Below the pieces are notes generated by a model. The model made no database searches. It was not told the DNA's origin and saw only the letters and a list, made by a program, of their open reading frames with translations. A stretch of 64,000 nucleotides of DNA from Paenibacillus sp. V4I3. GTDB taxonomy: Bacteria; Bacillota; Bacilli; Paenibacillales; NBRC-103111. The translations under genes and the position numbers were made by a program. Numbering within the stretch: position 1 is the first letter of the stretch; each line of letters starts with the position of its first letter. The DNA lies in the NCBI RefSeq assembly GCF_030817215.1, contig NZ_JAUSZA010000001.1, positions 1-64,000 on the forward strand, read 5' to 3'. Shown here piece after piece: positions 41,165-49,790 of this stretch.

Positions 41165-42664
41165 TCACCATACAGAGTGAAGTTGCCATATATCAAGAGA
41201 AATGAGTTCCACCTTATCTCCGAGGCTAAAAAGTTTCAAGTTTATACTGTACGGATTGGGATATATGTTATTGGTCATTGTCGTGCGCCCTTCATCCGCA
41301 AATACTTCAACAACGCAATTATCTACGTAGATATGCAGCCTTAATGTATCCTTATCGGCAGATTCCAGTTTACATTTTCGAATCCCCTGACTCCATCCGT
41401 CCGATCTGTTTCTATCAAATTGAAGCTCTCCGGTCTTAGGCGAATAAGAGAGTACCGTCTCCTCGTTGCCGTCATCCGACACCCGCATTTTGAAGCCGAA
41501 TTCCTCCGCGTGGCAATTTTTCAGATTGAATTCCGCCACAATCTCTAAACTATCCCCTTTTATCGATTGGGGAAGCGCTTGTATTTCCCCTTCAATCGCC
41601 GTACGGTCAAGATGGAAATGTCCCCCCCGTAACGCCTTTAATTCTTCAACTGGAAGAAATCTCAAATGTCCGTCATCGTCCATTTCTACAGTTCTTGGAA
41701 TGGACATCGCGCCGCACCAATTGTTTTTAAAAGTGGGACCGAAATTTTGAAACCACGGCATCCAATCCCAAGCGTTCAACCAACCTATAATAATTCGTCT
41801 TCCATTATCATCAAGGAAGGATTGAGGAGCATAGTACTCGAACCCGCAATCCACTTCTCCACAATAATCCCAAGTAAATTTCCCACTACTATAATCTAAT
41901 GAACCAGTTAAATAACTCGCTTTTTTTTCACCCATTCCCATTGGGGAGAACATTAGTACATAACGATCGCCAAGCTGAAAAATATCCGGACATTCCCACA
42001 TCGTACCCATCGTACCGTCACTCTCAGCCAATACACTTACATACTCCCATACATACAGGTTATTCGAGCGATAAAGCAAAGCTCTTCCTTTTCCATCTTT
42101 ACTTGAACCTACGACCATGTACCATTTATCTTCGTGTTTCCATACTTTCGGATCCCTGAAATCAGAGGAACTCCCTTCTGGAGGAACAGAGATAACCGGA
42201 TTTCCTACATATTTTTGAAATGTCACGCTATCGGTACTGGAAGCTAAACATTGGGTTTGAATGACACGCCCTTCCTTCATAATCGTGCCGGTGTAGATCA
42301 AAGTCAATATCCCGTTGTCATCGACGGCGCTTCCGGAAAAACATCCGCCTTTTTGGTCACGATCATAGACTTCACTTGGCGCAAGTGCAATAGGAAGGTG
42401 TTCCCAGTGAACCAAATCTTTACTTTTTGCATGGCCCCAATGCATCGGACCCCACTCGGCTGAATAGGGGTGAAACTGGTAAAACATATGATATTCTCCT
42501 TGATAGTATATAAGCCCGTTAGGATCGTTCATCCAATAGGCGGGAGGCATAAAATGAAACTTTAAGCGCATAGGGTCTTTACCCACATGATCCTTTATAG
42601 TTGCAACCGATTGTTCTGCTTTACCTAACATTAGGTTATGGAACGTATGGTGATCATATTGCAT
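41165..42664 (-). CDS. GH32 beta-fructosidase (sucrose-6-P hydrolase / levanase / exo-inulinase type)
   Basis: About 499 residues from ATG 42664, eight bases after GGAGG. Five-blade propeller active site: nucleophile Asp47 in WMNDPNG, stabiliser Asp171 in FRDPKVW and acid/base Glu224 in WECPD, followed by a C-terminal beta-sandwich (LRLHIYVDNCVVEVFADEGR). No signal peptide, so it acts on imported fructo-oligosaccharides or inulobiose. Lies between the ABC permeases and the ROK remnant in the fructan operon. Confidence 0.92.
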   Translation of the reverse strand: MQYDHHTFHNLMLGKAEQSVATIKDHVGKDPMRLKFHFMPPAYWMNDPNGLIYYQGEYHMFYQFHPYSAEWGPMHWGHAKSKDLVHWEHLPIALAPSEVYDRDQKGGCFSGSAVDDNGILTLIYTGTIMKEGRVIQTQCLASSTDSVTFQKYVGNPVISVPPEGSSSDFRDPKVWKHEDKWYMVVGSSKDGKGRALLYRSNNLYVWEYVSVLAESDGTMGTMWECPDIFQLGDRYVLMFSPMGMGEKKASYLTGSLDYSSGKFTWDYCGEVDCGFEYYAPQSFLDDNGRRIIIGWLNAWDWMPWFQNFGPTFKNNWCGAMSIPRTVEMDDDGHLRFLPVEELKALRGGHFHLDRTAIEGEIQALPQSIKGDSLEIVAEFNLKNCHAEEFGFKMRVSDDGNEETVLSYSPKTGELQFDRNRSDGWSQGIRKCKLESADKDTLRLHIYVDNCVVEVFADEGRTTMTNNIYPNPYSINLKLFSLGDKVELISLDIWQLHSVW

Positions 42665-42703
42665 CAATATTTCCTCCACTCTTTAATTGATCATTCAAAT
42701 TCT

Positions 42704-43549
42704 CTATTCTTTAACAGCACCCATTGTCATTCCGCGAACAATGTATTTTTGCATTACAAACGAAAACAGCATGACAGGCACGCTAAATATGGTTGCCGCA
42801 GCCGTCATGGGGCCAAGATCCAAACCGTAAGCTGTTAAAAACTCTGAAATTCCTACTGGCACCGTTTTGGCCGAAGTGCTTGTTAAAAGTAATGCGAACA
42901 AGAAATCATTCCAGGAAAGCATAAAGCTAAAAATTGAGGTAGTTGCGATTCCAGGCAGCGAGATCGGTAAGATAATACGCATAAAAGTTCCAAACATCCC
43001 GCATCCGTCGACACGCGCAGATTCATCAAGCTCTTTTGGCAAATTGTCAAAAAAACCAATCATCATCCAGATAACAAACGGAATGTTTATGCTGGTATAG
43101 ACTAAAACTAATGCTAATTTTGTATCCATTAAACCTAATTGCCCAATAATACGATACATCGGTATTGCAACACTAATCAGAGGCGTCATACGAACACCCA
43201 AAGTAAAAAGTAGAAATAAATTCCCTAACTTTGATGCAAATCTGGTTAAGCCATAAGCAGCTAATGAACCCAGAAAAACACTCAATAGTGTACCTGACAT
43301 TGCAGTTATAAGACTGTTAACAAAATATTTGCCGATTGCCAGTTGATGAAACAAGGCATTATAATTGGCTAAAGTAAAAACAGAAGGCAATAACGATGGG
43401 TTTGTGGAGATCACTTCATTTGGCGGTTTCAATGAAGACAATACAAGATACGCATATGGGAATAAAGTAACTAACAAAAAGAAACTTGATATGACGAAGA
43501 CAAGTATCTCGGTAACTCTGGATTTTTGTTTACTCAAGGTTACAATCAT
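42704..43549 (-). CDS. Carbohydrate ABC transporter permease (MalG type)
   Basis: 281 residues, six helices, EAA loop ESARVDGCGMFGTFMRIILP, C-terminus KYIVRGMTMGAVKE. GGAGATCAGCAAG precedes the ATG. Second permease of the fructan importer; probably uses a shared ATPase encoded elsewhere. Confidence 0.92.
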   Translation of the reverse strand: MIVTLSKQKSRVTEILVFVISSFFLLVTLFPYAYLVLSSLKPPNEVISTNPSLLPSVFTLANYNALFHQLAIGKYFVNSLITAMSGTLLSVFLGSLAAYGLTRFASKLGNLFLLFTLGVRMTPLISVAIPMYRIIGQLGLMDTKLALVLVYTSINIPFVIWMMIGFFDNLPKELDESARVDGCGMFGTFMRIILPISLPGIATTSIFSFMLSWNDFLFALLLTSTSAKTVPVGISEFLTAYGLDLGPMTAAATIFSVPVMLFSFVMQKYIVRGMTMGAVKE

Positions 43550-43565
43550 CTTGCTGATCTCCTTC

Positions 43566-44447
43566 CTATCGAACCGCTTTCTTATGAGGATTCCAGAATT
43601 GTTTGAAAAAGAATGAGCATATCGCCAGCAATATAATCATAAAGATTACCGCCATTGCGCTTGCAAAGCCCTCTTGATTGTATCTGGCTACCGATTTATA
43701 AATTAAAGTGCTTACTAAGGAAGAGGAACCATTCGGACCGCCTTGTGTCATCACCCAAATAATATCAAAGGATTTAGCTGCATCAATCATACGTATGACA
43801 ACTGCAACTAAAATGACCGGTTTTAAACTTGGTAGTGTGATATGCAAAAAGTTTTGAAACTTATTTGCTCCGTCCATGCGGGCAGCTTCGTATAAACTTT
43901 CAGGTATACCTTGTATGCCCGCTAATAATATCAACATCATAAATGGCGTGGTAAGCCATACATCGGCAATCATGCAGGAAATTAAAGCCAACTTGCTGTC
44001 AGATAACCACAAGATACTTTGAGGATTCTTAATCAAGCCCAATTTGTATATAATTACATTTAAGATACCAAATTGGTCGTTTAGCATAAATTTCCATATT
44101 AAACCACAAACCAAAGGAGAAATCATTAACGGACTCAACAGCAAAGTACGAATGATGTTGGCGCCTTTAAACCCTGTACTTAGCAGAAGAGCAAGAAACA
44201 TGCCCAATATTAACTCAATTGCAACTGCACCTATCACATACACAATTGTATTGTGTAAGGATTGATAGAATGTGTCCGAAGTTAAAGCGTGAGAATAATG
44301 CCGTAGACCAATAAATTTTGAAGGATCTTCATCATCAAAAAAACTATCTTTAAAAAGTAACATCATTGGGTAAACAAAAAACAAGATCATGAAGACGAAA
44401 GCCGGTAGAAAAAATAAGAAAGAAAGCTTCTGATCTCTTAGGGACAT
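43566..44447 (-). CDS. Carbohydrate ABC transporter permease (MalF type)
   Basis: About 293 residues from ATG 44447 (MSLRDQKLSFLFFLPAFVFM), eight bases after AAGGA; two upstream ATGs are too close to the ribosome site. Six helices with EAA loop EAARMDGANKFQNFLHITLP. First permease of the fructan importer, placed after a hairpin that separates it from the binding-protein gene. Confidence 0.92.
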   Translation of the reverse strand: MSLRDQKLSFLFFLPAFVFMILFFVYPMMLLFKDSFFDDEDPSKFIGLRHYSHALTSDTFYQSLHNTIVYVIGAVAIELILGMFLALLLSTGFKGANIIRTLLLSPLMISPLVCGLIWKFMLNDQFGILNVIIYKLGLIKNPQSILWLSDSKLALISCMIADVWLTTPFMMLILLAGIQGIPESLYEAARMDGANKFQNFLHITLPSLKPVILVAVVIRMIDAAKSFDIIWVMTQGGPNGSSSLVSTLIYKSVARYNQEGFASAMAVIFMIILLAICSFFFKQFWNPHKKAVR

Positions 44448-44482
44448 ATCCATCATCCTTCTGTGAGAATTGGAATTCGGTT

Positions 44483-44512
44483 AAAAAGGGGCTCGAACCT
44501 GAGCCCCTTTTT
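44483..44512 (-). terminator. Attenuating hairpin between binding protein and permease genes
   Basis: Perfect 12-bp arms (AAAAAGGGGCTC / GAGCCCCTTTTT), six-base loop, five bases past the binding-protein stop. T-runs on both strands. Likely gives an excess of binding protein over permeases. Confidence 0.88.
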
Positions 44513-44516
44513 CCAT

Positions 44517-45887
44517 TTATTTTCCTTGTATCTCGTTAATTTTTGCTGCGGCTCTGTTTAATGCTTCTTGCGGTGTTTCCTTTCCGGAGAGAGCTACTTG
44601 AATTGCAGAGACTAATGCTTCATTTTCGATTTCGTTCCAATGTGGCAATATTGGACGATTTTGTGTTTGGCTGGCAGCCAGTGTAGTTTCAAGCGCTTTC
44701 AGGTGTGCATATTCAGGTTTTTGGCCGTATTTGTCAAAGACCGATTTTCGTGCAGCCACTCCTAATGCTTTCATAAACAATTCATTTTTTTCATAAATAA
44801 ATTTCACGTATTGTTTTGCGATATCTTGTTTTTTGGAAGTGCTCGGGATCACTTGATACCAAGGTCCTGGTACAACCCCTACCCCGGATTCTCCGGCAAT
44901 CATTGGCGCCGCCCCCACTTTCCCCGCTACTTTCGATTTGGCTGGATCGTTAGAAGGGACAAAGAAATGAGCCCACTCAAGCATCATAGCCATTTTTCCA
45001 TTCCAAAACATTTCAGAAATTTCAGAAGACGCCATGTTTAGTGCACCTTCTGGCGCAGACTTATCTTCACGTAAAATCTTTGTTTCAAATTCCAGAGCTT
45101 TTACATATGGTGCCGAGTTGACTAAGGCTTTATTATCTTTGCCCACAACCAACGGTTTGGCTCCTGCTTGCGCGGCATGATCCAACCAACTGGCAACTGA
45201 ATCCCCGTTATTCATTCCTAATACGCCTGTACCATATAGATCAGTTGCCCCATCATTATTCGTATCACGAGTAAAGAACTTGGCGACATCCCTATATTGC
45301 TGCCAATTCGTAGGCGGCTTCAAATCATATCCATATTTAGCCTTAAATGCATCTTGTTCCTTCGGATCATTAAACAAATCGGTTCGATACAATAAAATTT
45401 TTGAGTTCGTCCAAACCGGCATGCCCAGAATTTTACCGTTCACTTTACCGCCATCGACTACATTAGGTACAAAATCATTTTTGACCTCATCCGTCATTAA
45501 GTCATCCATAGCTACCAAGTTTTTTGCCAAAGCAGGAAACCACAAGATATCGATCGTGGCAACATCGTATGCTCCAGAGTTAGCTTTCATTTCTACATTC
45601 AATTTGTCATAGACACCGATGTAGGGAACCGTTTCAATCTTCACTTCATAGCCAGTCTTTTGCTTAAATTCTTCCGCCGTTTGGGTAGCGACCGTGTTCG
45701 CCGGACTTCCACCCTCAACCAATACTGTCAAGGACTTGCCAGAGGATTTGGCGGTGTCGCTCTTTGCACTTTCTGCCGGTTTAGACGTTTCCGATTTATC
45801 GGCATTACTTGAACAACCGGCCAAAACCGTCGACAAAACCATACAACCAGCAAGTATACCAGACCATAATTTCCCTTGCACTTTCAT
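44517..45887 (-). CDS. Fructan/fructo-oligosaccharide-binding lipoprotein (inferred substrate)
   Basis: About 456 residues from ATG 45887, after GAGGGGG. Signal peptide ending VLAGC (lipobox), then a Ser/Lys/Ala linker and a family 1 binding-protein body (LTVLVEGGSPANTVATQTAE ... YGTGVLGMNNGDSVASWLD). The Thr-Gly-Asp-x-Asp-type Ca-like loop TRDTNNDGATD is visible near residue 210. Substrate is inferred from the surrounding inulin fructotransferase and GH32 genes. Confidence 0.88.
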   Translation of the reverse strand: MKVQGKLWSGILAGCMVLSTVLAGCSSNADKSETSKPAESAKSDTAKSSGKSLTVLVEGGSPANTVATQTAEEFKQKTGYEVKIETVPYIGVYDKLNVEMKANSGAYDVATIDILWFPALAKNLVAMDDLMTDEVKNDFVPNVVDGGKVNGKILGMPVWTNSKILLYRTDLFNDPKEQDAFKAKYGYDLKPPTNWQQYRDVAKFFTRDTNNDGATDLYGTGVLGMNNGDSVASWLDHAAQAGAKPLVVGKDNKALVNSAPYVKALEFETKILREDKSAPEGALNMASSEISEMFWNGKMAMMLEWAHFFVPSNDPAKSKVAGKVGAAPMIAGESGVGVVPGPWYQVIPSTSKKQDIAKQYVKFIYEKNELFMKALGVAARKSVFDKYGQKPEYAHLKALETTLAASQTQNRPILPHWNEIENEALVSAIQVALSGKETPQEALNRAAAKINEIQGK

Positions 45888-46380
45888 GAAGTGATACCCC
45901 CTCAATAAAATATAAGTCATTCGGAATTAACATCCCGTTGAAGACTCTAGCTTTCCGGCTAAGAACGGCACCGTTACCGAAGGGCATCGGAAAATAGCTG
46001 TTCATCGCGGCTGCAAACGGCCCCTTTGGACCCCTTTTTTCACCCATGACCATGCTTAATGGCAATGAAACGTATTGTTTACATGTAGCATGCCCGATTC
46101 CGAAGAAATCACCGAGAGGCACCCTCCCACTAGGATTATCTTCCCCGTCCCAATACATCTCAATGATCAGCTTGCGCAAATATTGCGGGGCGTAGCAGCG
46201 TGTAGTCAACCAAATATGTTTAATACGTCCTGCACCCTTGATATCGGCTATAATACATGTTTCCCCCGGTTCAACCACTTTAAAGTCCCGGTTTCCCCCC
46301 GTGCGATCCCAGCTTGATTCACGTAGTCTGCGAGCATCTTTGATAAATGGTAATCCGCCTAATGGCTGTTTTGTTGCCAA
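45805..46380 (-). pseudogene. GH172 (DUF2961) difructose-anhydride hydrolase, truncated N-terminus
   Basis: The frame opens with the GH172 N-terminus: ARRLRESSWDRTGGNRDF, then GETCIIADIKGAGRIKHIWL, MYWDGEDNPSGRVPLGDFFG and SYFPMPF. Resemblance ends at about 45970 and the frame then runs through the start of the binding-protein gene in an unrelated sequence. GH172 enzymes are 350-470 residues and place their catalytic Glu residues after this region, so the product is inactive. Members of GH172 act on difructose dianhydride I, which fits the neighbouring inulin fructotransferase. A TTG at 46380 behind AGGA is the likely original start. Confidence 0.8.
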
Positions 46381-46449
46381 ACGTTCATGTCCTGTTCCTG
46401 CTGTAATTTCATGACGGCATTGCTTTTCTTATCAATAATTTCGGATCAG

Positions 46450-46486
46450 TGGAAGCGCTTCACTCATCACATATACATGTTATAAT
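46450..46486 (+). promoter_or_regulatory. cre-like site overlapping the promoter of the AraC gene
   Basis: TGGAAGCGCTTCAC at 46450-46463 contains the perfect palindrome GAAGCGCTTC and is close to the CcpA cre consensus. An extended -10 (TGT-TATAAT, 46478-46486) lies so that the -35 position falls within the cre. This predicts glucose repression of the fructan regulator. Confidence 0.65.
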
Positions 46487-46571
46487 ACATTTATGGATTT
46501 GTATTTAGGAAGGATTATTGATTATTTGTCATATATTGCTTTGAAAAATATTCAGAAGGGAAAGACCTGAC

Positions 46572-47465
46572 ATGAACATTCAACAATTATCGCCGTACGT
46601 CCGGATAGCAATGGATAGTTATATCCCATTCCCTTGGTATTTAGAGGAGAGAGTTTTATTTGACTATGAGTTACTTTACGTTAAGGAAGGCAGAATACAA
46701 GTAACCATCGAGAATGATGTTTTTATTGGAGAACCGGGGGACCTCTTTCTTTTTCGTCCAAAGCAACGACACTCTATTAGAAAGTTAGGAACAGAATTAG
46801 TACGACAACCTCATTTGCATTTTGATTTGTTCTATAAGGAGGATAGTCCGGATGTGAAGGTTTCCTTTAAAAAACTTGAAGATATGACTGCGGATGAAAT
46901 GAAATGGTTTCGAAACGACGATCTTGGCCAAATTATCCCTCAGATTTCCAGTCACATTCGGTTAAGGAATACCTTGGTTATCGAAAGAATGATCTTTGAA
47001 ATCATAAAAGAATTTCAAATGACGTTACCCTTTTATGAAATGAATATAAAAGGACTGTTTTTGCAATTATTGAATGTACTTTTACGTGAAAACTACTGGA
47101 ACTGTAATCCACATCTAGTAACCAATATGGGAGAAATGGAGCAGCTGCGGATCTACTTGAAACACAATATCGACCGAAAGGTAACCTTAGATGAACTTTC
47201 CAAAATTTCGGGAATTAGCAAATACTATATGATTTCATTATTCAAACAATCATTCGGGATGAGCCCAATCCAATATCATCTTTTACAAAGAATAGAAAAG
47301 GCGAAGGAAATGATTCAGTTCACTAATGACCCGTTAATGCTCATTGCCGGAAGTATCGGCTTTCCGGATATTCATTCCTTTAGTAAAGCCTTTAAAAAAA
47401 TAGATGGGGTTAATCCTTCCTTTTATCGTAAAAAGAAAATCCATAAACATGAACATGAAAATTAG
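46572..47465 (+). CDS. AraC-family regulator of the fructan locus
   Basis: 297 residues. N-terminal cupin-like sensor (VTIENDVFIGEPGDLFLFRP KQRHS) and C-terminal AraC double HTH (VTLDELSKISGISKYYMISL ... MIQFTNDPLMLIAGSIGFPD, SFSKAFKK). Divergent from the fructan operon, 190 bp from its first gene. Local regulation of that operon is the natural inference. Confidence 0.88.
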   Translation: MNIQQLSPYVRIAMDSYIPFPWYLEERVLFDYELLYVKEGRIQVTIENDVFIGEPGDLFLFRPKQRHSIRKLGTELVRQPHLHFDLFYKEDSPDVKVSFKKLEDMTADEMKWFRNDDLGQIIPQISSHIRLRNTLVIERMIFEIIKEFQMTLPFYEMNIKGLFLQLLNVLLRENYWNCNPHLVTNMGEMEQLRIYLKHNIDRKVTLDELSKISGISKYYMISLFKQSFGMSPIQYHLLQRIEKAKEMIQFTNDPLMLIAGSIGFPDIHSFSKAFKKIDGVNPSFYRKKKIHKHEHEN

Positions 47466-47705
47466 AATTATTCACTGTATTTCACCTGGAGAGCCTAACA
47501 GGAGGATGGTCTAATTTCACGAATTAAGGGTATCGTTTGTGGGTATTTTTCCAGGTGTTTTGGGGTAAATGAGGATTGTTGATGAAGAGGACGGGGCTCA
47601 ATTCCGCGAAAGATGGGCACCTGCAGGTTGAGATCTAAGGTAAGTAAGCTTCAAAATTCACTTTCATTTATTTTTCACAATAATTCACCACTATTGCACA
47701 TATAT

Positions 47706-47832
47706 GAGGGATTTTCTTGTCGTCCGCATGTTTTGTAGGGATATTCATGTCGCAAAAAAAACGACAACAAAATCCCTACAAACACAAAAAACCTTGATTT
47801 AACAAGGTTTCGTTATAGGTACTTTCATGTCG
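47706..47832. repeat. Four copies of a 17-bp motif, three direct and one inverted
   Basis: Copies near TAGGGATTTTCWTGTCG: 47706-47722 (+), 47736-47752 (+), 47762-47778 (-) and 47816-47832 (+). The second and third form a larger hairpin (arms 47732-47742 and 47772-47782 with inner GTCG/CGAC). The spacing (30, 26 and 54 bp between starts) and mixed orientation suggest protein-binding or recombination sites. Otherwise 47466-47897 has no supported gene. Confidence 0.55.
47790..47809 (-). terminator. Terminator-like hairpin in the repeat cluster
   Basis: AACCTTG-ATTTAA-CAAGGTT; on the minus strand the hairpin is followed by TTTTTTG. It lies downstream of the 54-residue gene and may back up its first terminator. 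Confidence 0.55.
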
Positions 47833-47869
47833 TTAGACTACTGCTGCTACTACTATGATATAAATAAAA

Positions 47870-47893
47870 AACTCCCCATTTCACGGGGGAGTT
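47870..47893 (-). terminator. Terminator of the 54-aa gene
   Basis: AACTCCCC / GGGGAGTT with the loop ATTTCACG, followed on the minus strand by TTTTTTATTTATA, 5 bp past the stop codon. Confidence 0.8.
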
Positions 47894-47897
47894 CGAT

Positions 47898-48062
47898 TTA
47901 TGTTGTTTGTTGTGTGTCAAAATTTGATGCTGGGTCACCGTAACCATCAAGCTTTTCATCGCCAATGATATCGACAAATTTTTTCGCTCCTTCTGGAACG
48001 GAGAGAATATCTGATGCCTCAACAATTGTTTCTAAATTTCCTTCAAACGTTTCTATATCCAT
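47898..48062 (-). CDS. 54-residue acidic peptide, unknown
   Basis: ATG at 48062 after a full AGGAGG box, stop at 47898 and an immediate terminator: MDIETFEGNLETIVEASDIL followed by SVPEGAKKFVDIIGDEKLDG and an Asn/Thr/Gln tail. No Cys, no membrane segment. The complete expression signals make this a genuine small gene; no family is recognised. Sits in a stretch with spore-type small proteins. Confidence 0.6.
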   Translation of the reverse strand: MDIETFEGNLETIVEASDILSVPEGAKKFVDIIGDEKLDGYGDPASNFDTQQTT

Positions 48063-48133
48063 TTTTATGCCTCCTTCGAAGAATAATATTGATATTATGT
48101 ACCAACATTTACCTGAACATACAATGAATTATT

Positions 48134-48343
48134 TCAAGGTTCAGTAAAGCCATGTGAGGCCATAGAAATCATCCTCCACGAATCTTCCCCAGTCACTCTA
48201 TCAAACTTGATATACGCGGCATCCTCATGTTTGTCACAAGCATGTAGTTCATAGTCAACATTTCCAATTCGAAATGTCGCTGGTTGATCGCAGTAAGAGC
48301 ATATTGCCGTATTTACTATTCCTATTCCCATGCCCATTAACAC
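48134..48343 (-). CDS. Small putative zinc-binding protein
   Basis: About 66-69 residues. CSYCDQPATFRIGNVDYELHACDKH supplies Cys-x2-Cys ... Cys-x2-His, a likely single zinc site. The N-terminal start is uncertain (several Met codons). Function unknown. Confidence 0.55.
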   Translation of the reverse strand: MLMGMGIGIVNTAICSYCDQPATFRIGNVDYELHACDKHEDAAYIKFDRVTGEDSWRMISMASHGFTEP

Positions 48344-48461
48344 CCACCGTTCAATACATCATATAACGTCCATGATGCCACCTTCTTGGCATTTCTATAC
48401 ATAGTAAAAAGTGAAACGATACGAGACAGGAATGCTCCCAGTGGCTCCATACTTATGAAAC

Positions 48462-48512
48462 AAAAAAGTAATCCAATCCGGTCGAAAATCCCCAGAAGTG
48501 GATTACTTTTTT
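48462..48512 (-). terminator. Terminator with a long loop
   Basis: Perfect 14-bp arms AAAAAAGTAATCCA (48462-48475) and its complement (48499-48512) with a 23-base loop, 17 bp after the stop of the YjcZ-like gene. Confidence 0.75.
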
Positions 48513-48529
48513 ATTGACGATCAATGAAA

Positions 48530-48841
48530 TTAATATTTACAAATCCCACGCGTAATAATCACAAGCAAAATGAACAGAACGAGAATACTTCCGACTGAGT
48601 TATAAGAGCTAACTTTTGCTACAGGGTGGTGTACAGCAACCGGTTTTGGGAAAACATAGGATGTTTGTTGGTAGGATGCGTGCAAATGGATATCATTGTG
48701 GACCGGGCTTTGCATCATAGGAGCTTGCGGCTGTACCGATAGCGGCATTTGGGTTGGCATCGACATCGGCATCGGCATTGGCATCGGAGCTGGCATCGGC
48801 ATCGGGGCTATTGGGTACGTTGGAGCTTTTGCATATTCCAT
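48530..48841 (-). CDS. YjcZ-like sporulation small protein with Met-Pro repeats
   Basis: 103 residues from ATG 48841, eight bases after AGGAGGTG. The N-terminal half is a Pro-Met repeat (PMPMPAPMPMPMPMSMP) built on hexanucleotide GGCATC/GGCATT tandem repeats that are prone to slippage. The C-terminus SVGSILVLFILLVIITRGI is the hydrophobic module of YjcZ-type sporulation proteins. YjcZ proteins are usually 30-60 residues; the repeat extension is unusual. Confidence 0.7.
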   Translation of the reverse strand: MEYAKAPTYPIAPMPMPAPMPMPMPMSMPTQMPLSVQPQAPMMQSPVHNDIHLHASYQQTSYVFPKPVAVHHPVAKVSSYNSVGSILVLFILLVIITRGICKY

Positions 48842-48857
48842 GAAAGAGCACCTCCTC

Positions 48858-48881
48858 AAAGTTTTCCTTAAGGAAAACTTT
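48858..48881. promoter_or_regulatory. Perfect 24-bp palindrome upstream of the YjcZ-like gene
   Basis: AAAGTTTTCCTT|AAGGAAAACTTT without a loop, 17 bp upstream of the ATG, just before the SD. Possible operator or RNA fold hiding the ribosome site. Region 48900-49118 holds no supported gene. Confidence 0.55.
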
Positions 48882-49120
48882 CATCATCAAATTAAATGGT
48901 CTTAAACAACTTTGTTTTCGTTTAGGTTTGGGTGAATAGCTTACAACATCAGTCTATGGGGGAGCACCTACCTTGAACACGGTAAACACCCAGATCCAAA
49001 TAAAATGGTCTGATGTCATGGGCGAACGAGCATGCATGCATGGGCAAAAACGATCCAAAACCACGCGAAAGGGAACTCGATTCGTTATCGTAGTTCCTCT
49101 TAGCTCATTTCCAACTAAAA

Positions 49121-49148
49121 AGGACTGCCCCACAACGGGAGCAGCCCT
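49121..49148 (-). terminator. Terminator of the MBL-fold gene
   Basis: AGG-A-CTGC... pairs with ...GCAG-C-CCT on a loop of about 12 bases, followed on the minus strand by TTTTTAG, 8 bp past the stop. Confidence 0.65.
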
Positions 49149-49155
49149 CTCATAT

Positions 49156-49779
49156 TTACACATATGGATTGTTTTCTCGTTCGAAACCAATCGTTGTTTT
49201 GGCGCCATGTCCTGGATACACAATGACGTCATCATCGAGTAAAAACAGCTTATCTTGAATGGAATCCAGCAGCACGTTGTTATCCCCACCGAGAAGGTCC
49301 GTTCGACCTACCGACAGTTTGAACAGAACATCTCCACTGAACAGGTGCTTCTCGTATAAGAAGCTCACACTTCCCGGTGAATGACCGGGGGTATGGAATA
49401 CCTTAAGCTTAATGCCAAGAAACTCGAGCGTTTGCCCTTCGTCTAGCGCATATTCAGCCGGGTCCGTTTCAATCGGAGCTCCTAGATCAGGCCAGCGAGC
49501 TGAGCCGTTTTTCTTTGGATTCGTCAGCCAGTCGGCTTCCAGATCGTGAATATACACGGGGCAGCGTTTGAGCTTACGGATCTCATCGACCCCACCGATA
49601 TGGTCAAAATGAGCATGCGTGAGGAGAATCGCTACAATATCCAAATCGGCAATCTTTTTGATAAGTGATTTAGGATTCATGCCTGGATCTATGATAATGC
49701 CTTTTTTCGTTTCGGGATCAGATAACAAATACGCGTTCGTACTTACCGGGCCTAGCACAAATGATTCTATTTTAATCAT
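49156..49779 (-). CDS. MBL-fold metallohydrolase (GloB/YqgX type)
   Basis: 207 residues. Metal site THAHFDHIGG (HxHxDH, about residue 56), then the next His in TPGHSPGS (about 133), Asp in FSGDVLF and the final His in YPGHGAKT. Glyoxalase-II-like or persulfide dioxygenase-like hydrolase, cytoplasmic. Forms a two-gene unit with the upstream thioredoxin-like gene, 11 bp gap, which suggests thiol metabolism. Confidence 0.88.
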   Translation of the reverse strand: MIKIESFVLGPVSTNAYLLSDPETKKGIIIDPGMNPKSLIKKIADLDIVAILLTHAHFDHIGGVDEIRKLKRCPVYIHDLEADWLTNPKKNGSARWPDLGAPIETDPAEYALDEGQTLEFLGIKLKVFHTPGHSPGSVSFLYEKHLFSGDVLFKLSVGRTDLLGGDNNVLLDSIQDKLFLLDDDVIVYPGHGAKTTIGFERENNPYV

Positions 49780-49790
49780 ATGTATTCACC

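Noticed and set aside
47825..48025. 66-codon minus-strand frame
   Set aside because: Overlaps the 54-residue gene in another frame; only the latter has a ribosome site and terminator.
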